64,000 nt of DNA from Rheinheimera sp. EpRS3. Its GTDB lineage: Bacteria; Pseudomonadota; Gammaproteobacteria; Enterobacterales; Alteromonadaceae. The notes beneath the pieces were generated by a model. It was given only the letters and a program-made list of their open reading frames with translations, did no database searches and was not told the DNA's origin. Made by a program: the position numbers and the translations under genes. Location of the stretch: the NCBI RefSeq assembly GCF_001513785.1, contig NZ_LNQS01000008.1, forward strand, positions 62,001-126,000, written 5' to 3'. Each line of letters opens with the position of its first letter. Position 1 is the stretch's first letter. Below, piece by piece: positions 35,898 through 46,960 of the stretch.

Positions 35898-37082
35898 ATG
35901 AGCCTGTTGTCTGGAAAAAGTTCAACTTCTGTTATGTCTGAACACGATGTAAAAGCCGAAAAAAAGACGGCATTGTTATTAACCGGCGGCGGCGCCCGTG
36001 CGGCTTATCAGGTCGGGGTGCTAAAAGCGATAGCACAACAATTCCCCCGTAGCAGTAAATTGCCTTTTCAGATTATCAGTGGCACATCAGCCGGGGCAAT
36101 TAATGGTGCCGCCATGGCTTGCTATGCATCCTGTTTTCATCTTGGCGTGAAAAAGCTGGAGTGGATTTGGCGTAACTTTCATACCGATCAGGTGTATTAC
36201 TCTGACTATCCACGCGTATTCCGGCAGATACTACGCGGTATTTTCAGCGCATTTCAGGCCGACTATGCCAATAAAACCGCGGTCAGCTTGTTTGACAATA
36301 AACCACTGCGGCAAATGCTGCTCAAAGTGCTGGATCTAAAACGGATTGACCGCAATATTATGGGCGGTTATCTGTCCAGTGTGTCAGTTACGGCTTCATG
36401 CTACAACAACGGCGACTCAATCACGTTTTTCCAATCTGATCAGGCACAGGAATGGCGCCGGGCTAAGCGTTGTGGCCAGCGCACCTTGCTTGGTGTGCAT
36501 CATCTGATGGCATCTGCGGCTATTCCGCTGGTATTTCCTTCGGTGCGTATTCATCAGCAGTATTTTGGCGATGGTTCGGTAAATCAGCTCGCGCCGCTTA
36601 GTGCCCCTATTCATCTGGGCGCAGATAAAATACTGATTATCGGCGTGGCCGATCCGCGTAAAAATGAACACAACCAGCGGATGATGCATCATCCGGGGCT
36701 GGCTACCATTGCCGGGCATTTGCTTGATACTGTGTTTACTGACAGTTTAAACTCGGATCTTGAACGTATGCAGCGGGTTAATAACACTATTCAGACCATG
36801 CAGCAGCACGGTATAAAAACGGATCTTAAGCCGGTGCAAAGCCTGTTTATCAACCCGAGCCAGAACTTTGGCCAGATTGCCAGTGAACATTTTTTATCTC
36901 TGCCTATGGCAGTCCGTACCATCCTGAGAATGACCGGTATTCGCCAGCACTCAGATTCCAGCCTGGCCAGCTATTTACTGTTTGAACAGCGTTATACCCG
37001 CCGGTTAATTGAGTTGGGCTATGAAGATGCAACAGCCCAAATGGACACTATTTTGCAGTTTCTGGCCGATGATAAGCGCTAA
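35898..37082 (+). CDS. Patatin-like phospholipase
   Basis: A 394-residue patatin-family lipid acyl hydrolase. The oxyanion-hole motif is GGGARAAYQVGVL, the nucleophile elbow GTSAG (Ser), and the catalytic Asp lies in FGDGS, giving the Ser-Asp dyad. A C-terminal region of about 130 residues follows the core. There is no signal peptide, so it is probably cytoplasmic or membrane-peripheral. The start is uncertain: ATGs at 35898 and 35934 both lack a good ribosome site, and the conserved core begins after either. The physiological substrate is unknown. Confidence 0.87.
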   Translation: MSLLSGKSSTSVMSEHDVKAEKKTALLLTGGGARAAYQVGVLKAIAQQFPRSSKLPFQIISGTSAGAINGAAMACYASCFHLGVKKLEWIWRNFHTDQVYYSDYPRVFRQILRGIFSAFQADYANKTAVSLFDNKPLRQMLLKVLDLKRIDRNIMGGYLSSVSVTASCYNNGDSITFFQSDQAQEWRRAKRCGQRTLLGVHHLMASAAIPLVFPSVRIHQQYFGDGSVNQLAPLSAPIHLGADKILIIGVADPRKNEHNQRMMHHPGLATIAGHLLDTVFTDSLNSDLERMQRVNNTIQTMQQHGIKTDLKPVQSLFINPSQNFGQIASEHFLSLPMAVRTILRMTGIRQHSDSSLASYLLFEQRYTRRLIELGYEDATAQMDTILQFLADDKR

Positions 37083-37213
37083 CTAGCTGTCAAAGCCTTG
37101 GCATTCAAACTGTGGCCCGGCTTACCAACTTTGCTATCATACTGATAATTATTACTATAATATTTCTGGCCTGTTATTTGCTTTATTAGAAAAAAGCAAT
37201 AACGGATACGCCA

Positions 37214-38116
37214 ATGGAATACCTGTTAGTACACGAGGTCGCGCTAAGTAACGCCCCCAGCTATACAGCTATGACCAAACTGCAGCACTGGCCAGAGCTG
37301 GCGGAATGCGCTGAACAAAGCCTGATCAGCCAGTTGCAAACCACACTGGATATTCAGCAGCAGCTGAATATTATTTCTATGGCAGTAGGCAAAGTTTTGC
37401 CGGTGGCGGCCCTGAAATTAAAAACTGCAGTGGGTGAGTTTGAAGCCATCGGTTCAAGACCGGCTGATACTGAGCATCGCAGTGTGTTGGTGCTAAACCA
37501 ACAATGCCTGGCCGAGCTGATTTACCAGAGCGAGCATGCTTTTACCCCGATGATTCAACGCGAACTGTTACTGCTCGAAAGTGAATGGCTGTTTGCTCTG
37601 CGCAATGCACTGGTTGTCTGCCGGTTGCAGCAAATGGCACTGAAAGACACCTTAACGGGTCTTGGCAACCGCCGTTTTTTTGACGATAGTTTTGATAAAG
37701 CCATACAACTGGCGAAACGCCATGACGAACGCTGCGCCTTACTGTTACTGGATTTAGACAACTTTAAACAGGTTAATGATATTGCAGGCCACAGCGCTGG
37801 AGATGACGTATTGCTGGCGGTTGCCGATTGTCTGCGGGATACATTGCGCGTAACGGATAGTTTATTCCGCTTTGGTGGAGATGAGTTTGCCGTAATTTTA
37901 TCTGCTCAGGACGCAGACTGCGCTGAGCTAGTTGCCCGAAGGTTACTGCGGGCAATCAATCAGCATCATTTGTGTAAGCAATATGAGGTAAGTGCCAGCG
38001 CTGGTTTAGCCTTGCTAAAAGCTCCGGAGCAAAGCAGTAAACAATTATTTGCTGCTGCCGACGCTGCACTCTATTCTGCCAAAGAGGCCGGTAAAAGCAC
38101 GGTAAGGGTAGCCTGA
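37214..38116 (+). CDS. GGDEF diguanylate cyclase with uncharacterised N-terminal domain
   Basis: A 300-residue protein. Residues 1-135 form a soluble N-terminal module without clear signature, perhaps a degenerate GAF-like domain. Residues 140-300 are a complete GGDEF domain: DTLTGLGNRR, LDLDNFKQVND, an RVTD I-site at about 212-215 and GGDEF at about 221-225. It should make cyclic di-GMP with product inhibition. It is monocistronic; an A/T-rich region upstream (TACTATAATAT near 37155) may hold its promoter. It converges on tilS. Confidence 0.9.
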   Translation: MEYLLVHEVALSNAPSYTAMTKLQHWPELAECAEQSLISQLQTTLDIQQQLNIISMAVGKVLPVAALKLKTAVGEFEAIGSRPADTEHRSVLVLNQQCLAELIYQSEHAFTPMIQRELLLLESEWLFALRNALVVCRLQQMALKDTLTGLGNRRFFDDSFDKAIQLAKRHDERCALLLLDLDNFKQVNDIAGHSAGDDVLLAVADCLRDTLRVTDSLFRFGGDEFAVILSAQDADCAELVARRLLRAINQHHLCKQYEVSASAGLALLKAPEQSSKQLFAAADAALYSAKEAGKSTVRVA

Positions 38117-38132
38117 ATAAGCCTGGCTTAAA

Positions 38133-39449
38133 TTAACTATGTTGCTGCCAGCTTAACCAGCACTTTGCCTGCTCAGGCAAAGTGCTGCTAGCAAAACCCG
38201 CCACGGCAACCAACTCACCATCAACCAACAGTAGCGGTACCTGCAATCGCTGCCACGGCGGCACCTGCCACAACTTAAACCACTGTTTTAATGGCTTACT
38301 CATTGCACTGCCTGCTGGTTTAAACCGCAAGCTTAACTGGCCAAATACAATTTGTGCTGACGTCGCTGCCAGCGGCAAAGCATCAGCCTGTGGCTGTGAC
38401 TGGGCAGAGAAATACAAACTGTTGCCACAAGGCAGTTGCAGTTTTGTTTCGCCTTGCCAGCTGAAGCTTTGCACTGGTACCGTTACCTGTGCATCAGTCA
38501 ACAAGTACAGCCTGTTTGCATAGCGGCGCAGCTGATAGTCAGCACACACCAACACCGGCGTTGCATCATTACGGGCAGCAATAACCTGCTGCTTTAACGT
38601 AGTAAGCCACTGAGTTGACGGATTTAAGCCATAACTACTTAGCCAGCGGCGGATCACTAAATCCTGTTGTAGCGGTAGCAGTTTTGTCAGCTCTGCCAGC
38701 AGCAAGGTATTATTACGCACACAACTTTCTTGCGCCTGTTCGGTGTAATAATCAGCCAGTTGTTGTAAATCGGCCAGATGTTGCATACTGCGCCGCGTGG
38801 TAGCAATAAACTGTGGCCAGCGCTCTAGCAGTGCAGGTGTAATATGCTGGCGGATAAAGTTACGTTCAAACCGGGTATCGTCGTTACTGTCATCATTTAC
38901 CCAGTTCAACTGCTGCTGTGCAGCATAAGCAGCAAGTTCGACACGGCTGAAAGGCAATAAAGGCCGACGTAGCATCCCAGGGGCAAAACTGCGCTGCGCG
39001 GCAATACCACTTAGCCCTGCGGCACCCGAGCCACGCTTTAAGGCTAACAGCAAGCTTTCCAATTGATCATCACCATGATGTGCCGTCAGCAGCAGATGCT
39101 TATCTGAGCGGATAAATTCTGCCAGTGCCTGATAGCGGGCCTTGCGGGCTTTTAATTCAAGGTTGTCATGGCCGCTTAGCGCCACGCTACGCTGCGTAAA
39201 TGCTATACCCCGCTCACTGCACTGCCCGGCACAGAAGTCGCCCCACTGCGCTGCATAAGCACTAATGCCATGATTAACATACACAGCCTGTAATAAAAAT
39301 GGTTGTAACAACTGAGCCTTAGCCAATAAGTCGAGCAACACCATCGAATCCAGCCCGCCACTTAACGCCAGCACAACATGGCTGTCAGCTTGCAGCGCTA
39401 ACGTCTGCAATAAATAGCGAGGGCTCAGCTCAGGGGTTAGTTCGGGCAT
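38133..39449 (-). CDS. tilS: tRNA(Ile)-lysidine synthase
   Basis: Modifies C34 of tRNA-Ile(CAU) to lysidine, changing its identity from Met to Ile; essential. 438 residues (E. coli 432). The N-type ATP pyrophosphatase P-loop LALSGGLDSM is near residue 30; YVNHGIS, AHHGDDQLE and RRPLLPFSR follow, then the C-terminal TilS domains. It lies 46 bp past the accA terminator and thus probably has its own promoter or receives read-through. The ribosome site is weak. Confidence 0.95.
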   Translation of the reverse strand: MPELTPELSPRYLLQTLALQADSHVVLALSGGLDSMVLLDLLAKAQLLQPFLLQAVYVNHGISAYAAQWGDFCAGQCSERGIAFTQRSVALSGHDNLELKARKARYQALAEFIRSDKHLLLTAHHGDDQLESLLLALKRGSGAAGLSGIAAQRSFAPGMLRRPLLPFSRVELAAYAAQQQLNWVNDDSNDDTRFERNFIRQHITPALLERWPQFIATTRRSMQHLADLQQLADYYTEQAQESCVRNNTLLLAELTKLLPLQQDLVIRRWLSSYGLNPSTQWLTTLKQQVIAARNDATPVLVCADYQLRRYANRLYLLTDAQVTVPVQSFSWQGETKLQLPCGNSLYFSAQSQPQADALPLAATSAQIVFGQLSLRFKPAGSAMSKPLKQWFKLWQVPPWQRLQVPLLLVDGELVAVAGFASSTLPEQAKCWLSWQQHS

Positions 39450-39494
39450 CGGGTGTTTTACCGGGTTATCAAGGCGCTAAGGCTAACACAAAAT

Positions 39495-39521
39495 AAAAAG
39501 CCAGTGCAGAGGCACTGGCTT
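39495..39521 (-). terminator. Terminator after accA (end of the uppS-accA supercluster)
   Basis: AAGCCAGTGC (39498-39507) pairs with GCACTGGCTT (39512-39521), loop AGAG. A T-rich tail follows on the minus strand. Confidence 0.88.
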
Positions 39522-39539
39522 ATCGGTAGCAATTACTGT

Positions 39540-40496
39540 TTAGCAGTAACCATAAGACATCAGACGCTTGTAGCGTACGTCCAGTAGCTCTTTGCTGCTC
39601 ATTTTCTGCAATTTTTGTAAATCACGCAGTAAAGCCTGTTTTAACGTTTGCGCCATCTGCTCCGGTGCTCGATGTGCGCCACCCAGGGGTTCAGGCAATA
39701 CTTCGTCAATCAGTTTCAGCTCTTTAATCCGCTCAGCGGTAATGCCCATGGCTTCAGCAGCCAGTGGCGCCTTTTCCGCACTTTTCCACAAAATTGAGGC
39801 ACAGCCTTCCGGCGAAATAACCGAGTAAGTGCTGTACTGCAGCATATTCACTTTATCGCCCACACCAATCGCCAAAGCGCCACCGGAGCCGCCTTCACCG
39901 ATCACGGTGCAGATCACCGGTACTTTCAGGCCCGCCATTACTTTTAAGTTGCGGGCGATAGCTTCAGATTGGCCACGCTCTTCGGCACCAATACCCGGGT
40001 AAGCACCCGGTGTATCGATAAAAGTAACAATAGGCAGGTTAAAACGCTCAGCCATTTCCATTAAACGCAGCGCTTTACGATAACCCTCCGGGCGTGGCAT
40101 ACCAAAGTTACGCTTAATTTTCTCGCGTGTATCACGGCCTTTTTGATGGCCTATAATCATCACCGGTATATCGCCCAGGCGCGCAGTACCGCCAATAATA
40201 GCCTGATCGTTGGCAAAGGTACGATCACCGGCTAAATCATCAAAGTCGGTAAACACATGCTGAATATAATCCAGCGTGTAAGGCCTAAGCGGATGACGCG
40301 CCAGCTGCGCGACCTGCCATGCACCCAACTCAGAAAAGATCTTTTTCGTCAGCCCCTGGCTTTTTTCTTTTAGTTTGTTGATCTCTTCTTCTAAACCCAA
40401 ATCGTAGTCGCCACTGCGGCTGACGTTACGTAATTCGTCTATTTTTGCTTCAAGTTCAGCAATAGGTTGCTCAAACTCTAAATAATTCAGCATCAT
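39540..40496 (-). CDS. accA: Acetyl-CoA carboxylase carboxyltransferase alpha
   Basis: A 318-residue alpha subunit of the carboxyltransferase that with AccD makes malonyl-CoA, the first committed step of fatty acid synthesis. Strong match to E. coli AccA (319): [54 protein letters not shown], and the C-terminal [10 protein letters not shown]. It lies 17 bp after dnaE, the conserved dnaE-accA arrangement. Confidence 0.97.
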   Translation of the reverse strand: MMLNYLEFEQPIAELEAKIDELRNVSRSGDYDLGLEEEINKLKEKSQGLTKKIFSELGAWQVAQLARHPLRPYTLDYIQHVFTDFDDLAGDRTFANDQAIIGGTARLGDIPVMIIGHQKGRDTREKIKRNFGMPRPEGYRKALRLMEMAERFNLPIVTFIDTPGAYPGIGAEERGQSEAIARNLKVMAGLKVPVICTVIGEGGSGGALAIGVGDKVNMLQYSTYSVISPEGCASILWKSAEKAPLAAEAMGITAERIKELKLIDEVLPEPLGGAHRAPEQMAQTLKQALLRDLQKLQKMSSKELLDVRYKRLMSYGYC

Positions 40497-40513
40497 CGAC
40501 TGTCACTACCTAA

Positions 40514-43500
40514 TTAATTAAATTCCAGTTCTATTGTTGCCAATTGCTTTAACTGGTGCAACAAAGCATCGGCTGGCGTTACCCACCATTGTGTCCCTAG
40601 CTGTAACATCACCTCGCCTTCCTGGCGCTGATAGCGGAGTTTAACCGGCACCGTACCTGCTTTAAATTCACCCAGTACCTGCTGCAATCTTTGCAGGTAA
40701 TTGTGGTCTATTTGTGCCGATTGTACAGTGATATTCAACGATCTCAGAGATTTTTCCCTTACCTGAGTAATCTCGCTGACATCGCGGCCGGTCATTGTAA
40801 GGCCACCGTTAAAATCATCAAAGCTGACCTGTCCCGTTATTACCAGGATCCGGTCTTTTTGTAGCTGTTGTTCGAAGTTTTCCAGTAAATCCGGGAAAAA
40901 TCGTACATCAAGCCGCGCAGACTTATCATCCAGTGTGACAATAGCCCAGCGCCGGCCTTTTTTATTAATCATCACCCGCACTGATACCACCAGGCCGGCA
41001 ACAGTGGTACTTTGATCTTTCTTCGTTGGCTGCAGTTCCACTAACCGGCAATTAATATAACGCGGAATTTCTTCCAGATAACGGTTTATCGGGTGGCCGG
41101 TTAAATATAAGCCTAAAGTTTCACGCTCGCCTTCCAACCAGACTTCATCTGCCCAGGGCTCTACCTGTTTAAATGCTGCCGCAGCGTGCTCTGGTTCAGG
41201 GCTTAACAAACCGAATAAATCATCCTGCCCTACAGCCTGCGCTTTAGCGTGCTGCTCGGCAGCTTTCATGGCTTCTTCCAGCGTGGCCGACAGCGCAGCG
41301 CGGTGCGGGCCTAAACGGTCCATAGCGCCGGATAAAATCAGTTTCTCTATCACGCGCCGGTTTAGCTTTTTTAAATCGACTTTGGCGCAAAAATCAAATA
41401 AGTCGCTAAAGCTACCGTGTTTATTCCGCGCTTCAAGAATAGCTTCTATCGGTCCTTCGCCTACACCTTTAATAGCACCAATACCGTAAACAATATGTCC
41501 TTGCTCATTAACAGTAAACTTATACACCCCGGCGTTAACATCGGGCGGAATAAGCTTCAGCTTCATGCGCTCGCATTCATCCACCAGCGTCACAATTTTG
41601 TCGGTGTTGTCCATATCGGCCGACATTACCGCAGCCATAAACTCGGCCGGATAATGCGCCTTCATCCATAGCGTTTGGTATGACACCAGTGCATAGGCGG
41701 CTGAGTGTGATTTATTAAAGCCATAGCCGGCAAATTTTTCTACCAGATCGAAAATCTTAATCGCCAGGTCCGGGTCAATGCCATTTTTTGCCGCGCCTTC
41801 CTGGAAAGTATCGCGTTGTTTGGCCATCTCTTCGGGCTTTTTCTTACCCATAGCCCGGCGTAATAAGTCGGCACCGCCAAGCGAGTATCCCGACAGCACC
41901 TGGGCTATCTGCATTACCTGTTCCTGATAGAGGATAATGCCGTATGTCGGCTCAAGAATTGGTTTTAATGAATCATGCTGCCAGGTCGCATCCGGATAAG
42001 AGATAGCTTCACGGCCACGCTTACGGTCGATAAAGTTATCTACCATGCCCGACTGCAACGGCCCGGGCCGGAACAATGCTACCAGAGCTATCATATCTTC
42101 AAAGCAGTCTGGTTGCAGGCGGCGGATCAAGTCTTTCATGCCGCGCGATTCGAGCTGGAATACTGCCGTGGTATCGGCTTTTTGCAGTAAGTCGAAGCTT
42201 CTTTTGTCTACCAGCGGAATGCTGTTGATATCGATGCTGTCGCGGCCTTCTTTTTTCAGCCGCGTGTTGGCCATATTCACTGCCCACTGCAAAATGGTCA
42301 GGGTGCGCAGGCCTAAGAAGTCGAATTTTACCAAACCGGCATATTCAACGTCGTTTTTATCAAACTGGGTAACCGGGTTGTTACCTTCATCGTCGCAGTA
42401 CAGCGGGGAGAAATCGGTAATTTTGGTTGGTGCTATTACCACACCGCCAGCGTGTTTACCGGCGTTACGGGTTACACCTTCAAGCTGGCGCGCCATATCA
42501 ATCAGATCTTTTACTTCCTGATCCTGAGCGTACAGCTCTGGCAGACGCGGCTCTTCTTTAAACGCCTGTTCCAGCGTCATGCCAGGCGTGGGCGGAATAA
42601 GCTTGGATATGCGGTCAACAAAGCCGTACGGGTGGCCCAGCACCCGGCCAACGTCGCGTATTACTGCTTTGGCTGCCATGGTACCGAAGGTAATAATTTG
42701 CGATACCGCTTCACGGCCATACATATCGGCTACGTGGTCGATAACTTCGTCGCGCCTGTCCATGCAGAAATCGACGTCAAAATCTGGCATCGAGACCCGC
42801 TCGGGATTTAAAAAACGCTCGAACAGCAGATCAAATTCCAGCGGATCTAAATCAGTAATTTTAAGCGCATAAGCCACTAATGAACCAGCACCAGAGCCCC
42901 GCCCCGGTCCTACCGGAATATCATTATCTTTACTCCACTGGATAAACTCCATTACCACCAGGAAGTAACCGGGAAAACCCATCTGGTTAATAACGTCCAG
43001 CTCTATTTGCAACCGCTCATCATACTCGACACGTTTTTGTGCCCGCTCACTGGTATCGGGAAACAGTTGCAGTAAACGCTCTTCCAGGCCTTCGCGCGAT
43101 TTCATTACCAGAAAATCAGCATCTGTCATGCCCCCGGTAGGGAACGCCGGCAGAAAATATTCCCCCAGCCGGATAGTGACATTACAACGTTTGGCTATCT
43201 CAACGGAGTTTTGCAGTGCTTCTGGCAAATCGGCAAACAGCTGTTGCATTTCCTGTTCAGATTTAAGGTATTGCTGTTCAGAATACAATTTAGGCCGGCG
43301 CTTGTCGTCCAGCGTAAAGCCATCGTGAATAGCAACCCGGATCTCGTGGGCCGGAAAGTCTTCCGGTTGTAAAAACACCACTTCATTGGTAGCAACCAGC
43401 GGTAAATCGTGTTGCTCAGCCAGGGTTACTGCTTTTTGAATATACAGCTCTTCATCCGGCCGCCCGGTACGGGTGATTTCCAGATAAAAGCGCTGCGGAA

Positions 43501-43984
43501 AATATTGCTGATAAAACTGCAGTAACTGGGTCAGGCTTTGGCCGTTTTCTTTTAACAGCGCTTTACCAACCAGGCCATCTTTAGCGCCGGATAAAATAAT
43601 CACGCCTTGGGCAAATTCGCCCAGCCAGTCATGTTCTATTTGCGGTTTGCCATCAACATGGCCACGCAGGTAGGCTTTGGAAATAAGCTGGCTAAGGTTC
43701 TGATAACCGGTATTATCTGCCGCCAGCAGTAGCATACGGCTGCTCTCGCCACCAAATAAAGGATGCTGAACCCAGCAATCAACGCCGATGATAGGTTTAA
43801 TACCGGCTTCATGGGCTGTACTGTAAAACCGCACCAGGCCGCAAAAATTCATTTGATCAGTTAATGCCAGCGCAGGCATTGCCAGTTTTTGTGCCGCTTT
43901 AACGATAGGCTTAACTTTGGCGACACCGTCGATCATTGAAAAATCGCTGTGCACGCGCAGATGGATAAAAGCAGGAGAACTCAT
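40514..43984 (-). CDS. dnaE: DNA polymerase III alpha subunit
   Basis: The 1156-residue replicative polymerase (E. coli 1160). Order: PHP domain ([13 protein letters not shown]), palm with catalytic aspartates in PDFDVDF near residue 400, [14 protein letters not shown], the fingers, a helix-hairpin-helix ([16 protein letters not shown]), an OB fold ([17 protein letters not shown]) and a C-terminal tau-binding region. A beta-clamp motif, QDDLFGL, occurs near residue 925. It overlaps rnhB by 4 bp (ATGA), giving translational coupling. Confidence 0.97.
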   Translation of the reverse strand: MSSPAFIHLRVHSDFSMIDGVAKVKPIVKAAQKLAMPALALTDQMNFCGLVRFYSTAHEAGIKPIIGVDCWVQHPLFGGESSRMLLLAADNTGYQNLSQLISKAYLRGHVDGKPQIEHDWLGEFAQGVIILSGAKDGLVGKALLKENGQSLTQLLQFYQQYFPQRFYLEITRTGRPDEELYIQKAVTLAEQHDLPLVATNEVVFLQPEDFPAHEIRVAIHDGFTLDDKRRPKLYSEQQYLKSEQEMQQLFADLPEALQNSVEIAKRCNVTIRLGEYFLPAFPTGGMTDADFLVMKSREGLEERLLQLFPDTSERAQKRVEYDERLQIELDVINQMGFPGYFLVVMEFIQWSKDNDIPVGPGRGSGAGSLVAYALKITDLDPLEFDLLFERFLNPERVSMPDFDVDFCMDRRDEVIDHVADMYGREAVSQIITFGTMAAKAVIRDVGRVLGHPYGFVDRISKLIPPTPGMTLEQAFKEEPRLPELYAQDQEVKDLIDMARQLEGVTRNAGKHAGGVVIAPTKITDFSPLYCDDEGNNPVTQFDKNDVEYAGLVKFDFLGLRTLTILQWAVNMANTRLKKEGRDSIDINSIPLVDKRSFDLLQKADTTAVFQLESRGMKDLIRRLQPDCFEDMIALVALFRPGPLQSGMVDNFIDRKRGREAISYPDATWQHDSLKPILEPTYGIILYQEQVMQIAQVLSGYSLGGADLLRRAMGKKKPEEMAKQRDTFQEGAAKNGIDPDLAIKIFDLVEKFAGYGFNKSHSAAYALVSYQTLWMKAHYPAEFMAAVMSADMDNTDKIVTLVDECERMKLKLIPPDVNAGVYKFTVNEQGHIVYGIGAIKGVGEGPIEAILEARNKHGSFSDLFDFCAKVDLKKLNRRVIEKLILSGAMDRLGPHRAALSATLEEAMKAAEQHAKAQAVGQDDLFGLLSPEPEHAAAAFKQVEPWADEVWLEGERETLGLYLTGHPINRYLEEIPRYINCRLVELQPTKKDQSTTVAGLVVSVRVMINKKGRRWAIVTLDDKSARLDVRFFPDLLENFEQQLQKDRILVITGQVSFDDFNGGLTMTGRDVSEITQVREKSLRSLNITVQSAQIDHNYLQRLQQVLGEFKAGTVPVKLRYQRQEGEVMLQLGTQWWVTPADALLHQLKQLATIELEFN

Positions 43985-44577
43985 ACCCCCTGTTGCTCCA
44001 GCATCTGCCGCACCGGCTTAAAGCTGCGACGGTGCTCACTTAACACACCATGCACGCCTATTGCGGCCAGATGAGCTGCTGTGGGATAGCCTTTGTGGGC
44101 AGCAAAGCCATAATCCGGGTAAGCCTGATGTAAAGCATGCATTTCGGTATCACGTGCCACTTTGGCCAAAATAGAAGCTGCACTGATTTCCGGCACCAGC
44201 AAATCGCCTTTAACGATAGCCGTAGCGGGCAAGCCAAAATCTGTGGTGCGGTTGCCATCTACCAGCACCCATTCTGGTTTAATACTCAGCGCAGCCACCG
44301 CACGGCGCATTGCCAGCATAGTAGCGTGCAGAATATTCAGCTGATCAATTTCAGCAGGCTCTGCCCGGCCAAGCGCCCAGCACAGAGCATTTTGCTTGAT
44401 GAGCTCAGCCAGTTCCCTGCGACGCTTTTCAGACAATTTTTTTGAATCAGTAAGCCCGGCAATGGGTTTATTCGGGTCTAGGATAACTGCTGCCGTTACC
44501 ACAGCGCCAATTAGCGGGCCGCGGCCAACTTCATCCACACCGCAAATCAGCTGTACGTCAGGTCGTTGGTACAACAT
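43981..44577 (-). CDS. rnhB: Ribonuclease HII
   Basis: A 198-residue enzyme that incises at ribonucleotides in DNA. Active-site acidic residues are visible in [15 protein letters not shown] (Asp, Glu), in the central DGNR region, and at the later Asp of VARDTEMH. Length equals E. coli RNase HII. It overlaps lpxB by one base (TAATG) and dnaE by four bases. Confidence 0.96.
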   Translation of the reverse strand: MLYQRPDVQLICGVDEVGRGPLIGAVVTAAVILDPNKPIAGLTDSKKLSEKRRRELAELIKQNALCWALGRAEPAEIDQLNILHATMLAMRRAVAALSIKPEWVLVDGNRTTDFGLPATAIVKGDLLVPEISAASILAKVARDTEMHALHQAYPDYGFAAHKGYPTAAHLAAIGVHGVLSEHRRSFKPVRQMLEQQGV

Positions 44578-45722
44578 TATTTGCTTACCTGTAAAATTGC
44601 TTCTGCCGCTTTGGTACTGGCATTACATTTAATGCTTTGATGAATAACCCGGTACTGCTGCAATAAGGTAGCCCGCTCTGAACTTAGCAAAGGTACCATC
44701 GCATTTACCAGAGCTTGCGGCGTCACCTGATGCTGCAATAATTCCGTAACCATGCCATGCCCAGCCAGCAAATTTGGCAAACTAAAATGCGCCAGTTTTA
44801 CCAGCCGTTTGCCAATTTGATAAGTAAGCCAGTTAGCCCGGTACGACACCACCATCAGGCACTTGGCTAACATGGCTTCAAGTGTGGCGGTACCTGAGGT
44901 AATAAAAGTTGCATCAGACGCTAACAATACCTGACGAGCCTGGCCGGTAAATTCGGTGATTTCCAGCTCTGGCGCTATCTGCTGTTTAATCGCATTAAAC
45001 TGTGCGGCCTTTGCCGACGTCACCATATTGGTAACGAACTGTATATCGGGGAACTGTTGTTGTAGCAGTACTGCGGCCTGCAGAAAATCACCCGCCAGCA
45101 GTTTAATTTCGTTGGTACGGCTGCCAGGCATAATCGCCAGTACCAGCTTATCCGGCTGTAGGCCCAATTCGGCTTTTGCTGCGGCCTTATCCACGTCCAA
45201 CGGCATCGTATCGGCCATAGTGTGGCCAACAAAAGTACAGGGCACCTGATATTTATCGTAAAAAGCTTTTTCAAATGGCAGCAGCGATAACACCATATTG
45301 GTGGCGGCAGCAATTTTAAAAATTCGTTTATGCCGCCAGGCCCAAACCGACGGGCTAACGTAATGCACAGTTTTAATACCAGCCTGTTTCAGCTTTAGCT
45401 CTACCGGCAAATTAAAATCCGGCGCATCGATACCAACAAACACATCGGGTTTATCAGCCAGCAAAGCAGTAAGAATTTCGCGTTTAACCTGCAGTAAACG
45501 TGGTAAACGTCCGAGCACCTCAACAATGCCCATTACCGCCAGTTCTTCCATATCAAACAGGGCGTTAAAACCCAGCGCCTGCATACGCGGCCCGCCAATG
45601 CCGTAAAACACCGCATTCGGGTGCATAGCTTTAAGTGCAACGATCAGATCAGCACCTAAAATATCGCCGGAGTGTTCTCCGGCGATAATGGCTATTTTTA
45701 ATGCTCTGTCAGCAATCGCCAT
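44577..45722 (-). CDS. lpxB: Lipid A disaccharide synthase
   Basis: A GT19 glycosyltransferase that joins UDP-diacylglucosamine and lipid X into the lipid A disaccharide at the inner membrane. 381 residues (E. coli 382). Landmarks are [35 protein letters not shown] and MPGSRTNEI. It lies in the lpxD-fabZ-lpxA-lpxB order with one-base overlaps on both sides. Confidence 0.96.
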   Translation of the reverse strand: MAIADRALKIAIIAGEHSGDILGADLIVALKAMHPNAVFYGIGGPRMQALGFNALFDMEELAVMGIVEVLGRLPRLLQVKREILTALLADKPDVFVGIDAPDFNLPVELKLKQAGIKTVHYVSPSVWAWRHKRIFKIAAATNMVLSLLPFEKAFYDKYQVPCTFVGHTMADTMPLDVDKAAAKAELGLQPDKLVLAIMPGSRTNEIKLLAGDFLQAAVLLQQQFPDIQFVTNMVTSAKAAQFNAIKQQIAPELEITEFTGQARQVLLASDATFITSGTATLEAMLAKCLMVVSYRANWLTYQIGKRLVKLAHFSLPNLLAGHGMVTELLQHQVTPQALVNAMVPLLSSERATLLQQYRVIHQSIKCNASTKAAEAILQVSK

Positions 45723-46492
45723 CAGCGCACTATGCCTCTGCTGGCGTTAGCGATAAAGTCGGTAAAGAGTTTCAACTCCGGCACTTCTGCGGCTTTATCC
45801 TGCAGTGCTGCCAGAGCCTCTGCTACTGTCTGGCCTTTGCGGTACACTTCTTTGTATGCCCGGCGTATTTCCAGCAATGCTTCGCTGCTGTAGCCACGCC
45901 GCTTTAAACCTTCAGTATTAATACCGCCAGGCACGCAAGGTGCGCCATGCACCATTAGGTATGGCGGTACATCTTTTAATACAATCGAGCCACCGCCGCA
46001 GAAACTGTGCGCACCAATGTGCACAAACTGATGCACGCCGGTCATACCGCCTAAAATAGCCCAGTCGCCTACATGCACATGGCCGGCGGCCTGAGCACCG
46101 CTGGCAAAAATAGTATGGTTACCAATGACGCAGTCGTGGGCAATATGCGTGGTATTCATAAACAGGTTATGGTTACCAATAATGGTTTTCCCCTGGTCCT
46201 GCACCGTACCGCGGTGTACAGAGCAACCTTCGCGAAATACGTTATAATCGCCAACAATCAGCTCTGTGGCTTCACCTTTATATTTTTTGTCCTGACAAGC
46301 TTCACCAATACTGGCAAACTGAAAAAAGTGATTACCTTTACCAATAGTACTGGTGCCTTTAATCGCCACATGCGATTCGAGTACACAGTCATCTCCCAGC
46401 ACAACGTTATGGCCAACATAACAAAACGGGCCCACTTTAACGTTATTACCAAGCTTAGCGCTGGCTTCAATTACAGCAGTTGGATGGATCAC
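45722..46492 (-). CDS. lpxA: UDP-GlcNAc O-acyltransferase LpxA
   Basis: Catalyses the first step of lipid A synthesis (acyl-ACP + UDP-GlcNAc). A left-handed beta-helix of hexapeptide repeats is followed by a helical C terminus; the catalytic His lies in the IAHDC segment, and GGMTGVHQF is diagnostic. I prefer the GTG start at 46492 (256 residues, MIHPTAVIE..., one base after the fabZ stop and seven bases after an AGAGAG ribosome site). A GTG at 46513 would add seven residues and overlap fabZ by 20 bp. Confidence 0.95.
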   Translation of the reverse strand: MIHPTAVIEASAKLGNNVKVGPFCYVGHNVVLGDDCVLESHVAIKGTSTIGKGNHFFQFASIGEACQDKKYKGEATELIVGDYNVFREGCSVHRGTVQDQGKTIIGNHNLFMNTTHIAHDCVIGNHTIFASGAQAAGHVHVGDWAILGGMTGVHQFVHIGAHSFCGGGSIVLKDVPPYLMVHGAPCVPGGINTEGLKRRGYSSEALLEIRRAYKEVYRKGQTVAEALAALQDKAAEVPELKLFTDFIANASRGIVR

Positions 46493-46493
46493 G

Positions 46494-46946
46494 TTATAAC
46501 TCTCTTCTGGCACACATCAGCTCAGCCGAGCAGACAATCTGGCCTTCAACTTTAGCTTCGCCGTAAAACTTCCACATGTTGCGGCGTTCTTTTAAAAACT
46601 TTACTTCCAGTATCATGGTATCACCCGGCAGTACCGGCTTTTTAAAACGCGCGTCGTCAATTGCAGCAAACAGATAAAGTTCATTCTCTGAGCGCTCGGT
46701 AACGGTTTTAAAACCCAGAATACCGGTGGCCTGAGCCAGCGCCTCGAGGATCAACACACCAGGAAAAATAGGCATTCCCGGAAAATGCCCGGTAAAAATA
46801 GGTTCATTAATAGTGACGTTTTTAAGCGCCGTCAGGCTTTCGCCCGGCGTAAAATCCAGTACACGATCAATAAGTAAAAACGGGTAACGATGTGGCAGTA
46901 ATGCCATAATTTCCTGAATTTGCAGGCAATTAAGTTGGTTAGCCAA
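46494..46946 (-). CDS. fabZ: 3-Hydroxyacyl-ACP dehydratase FabZ
   Basis: A 150-residue hot-dog-fold dehydratase of fatty acid elongation. It shows [14 protein letters not shown] with the catalytic His, [20 protein letters not shown] with the catalytic Glu, and the C-terminal MCARREL. It lies between lpxD (14-bp gap) and lpxA, coupling acyl-chain supply to lipid A assembly as in E. coli. Confidence 0.97.
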   Translation of the reverse strand: MANQLNCLQIQEIMALLPHRYPFLLIDRVLDFTPGESLTALKNVTINEPIFTGHFPGMPIFPGVLILEALAQATGILGFKTVTERSENELYLFAAIDDARFKKPVLPGDTMILEVKFLKERRNMWKFYGEAKVEGQIVCSAELMCARREL

Positions 46947-46960
46947 AGCTATTCCTCTGT

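Noticed and set aside
42045-42521. 158-codon open frame antisense to dnaE
   Set aside because: Shadow of a strongly conserved gene; Ser/Arg-rich translation without domain features.
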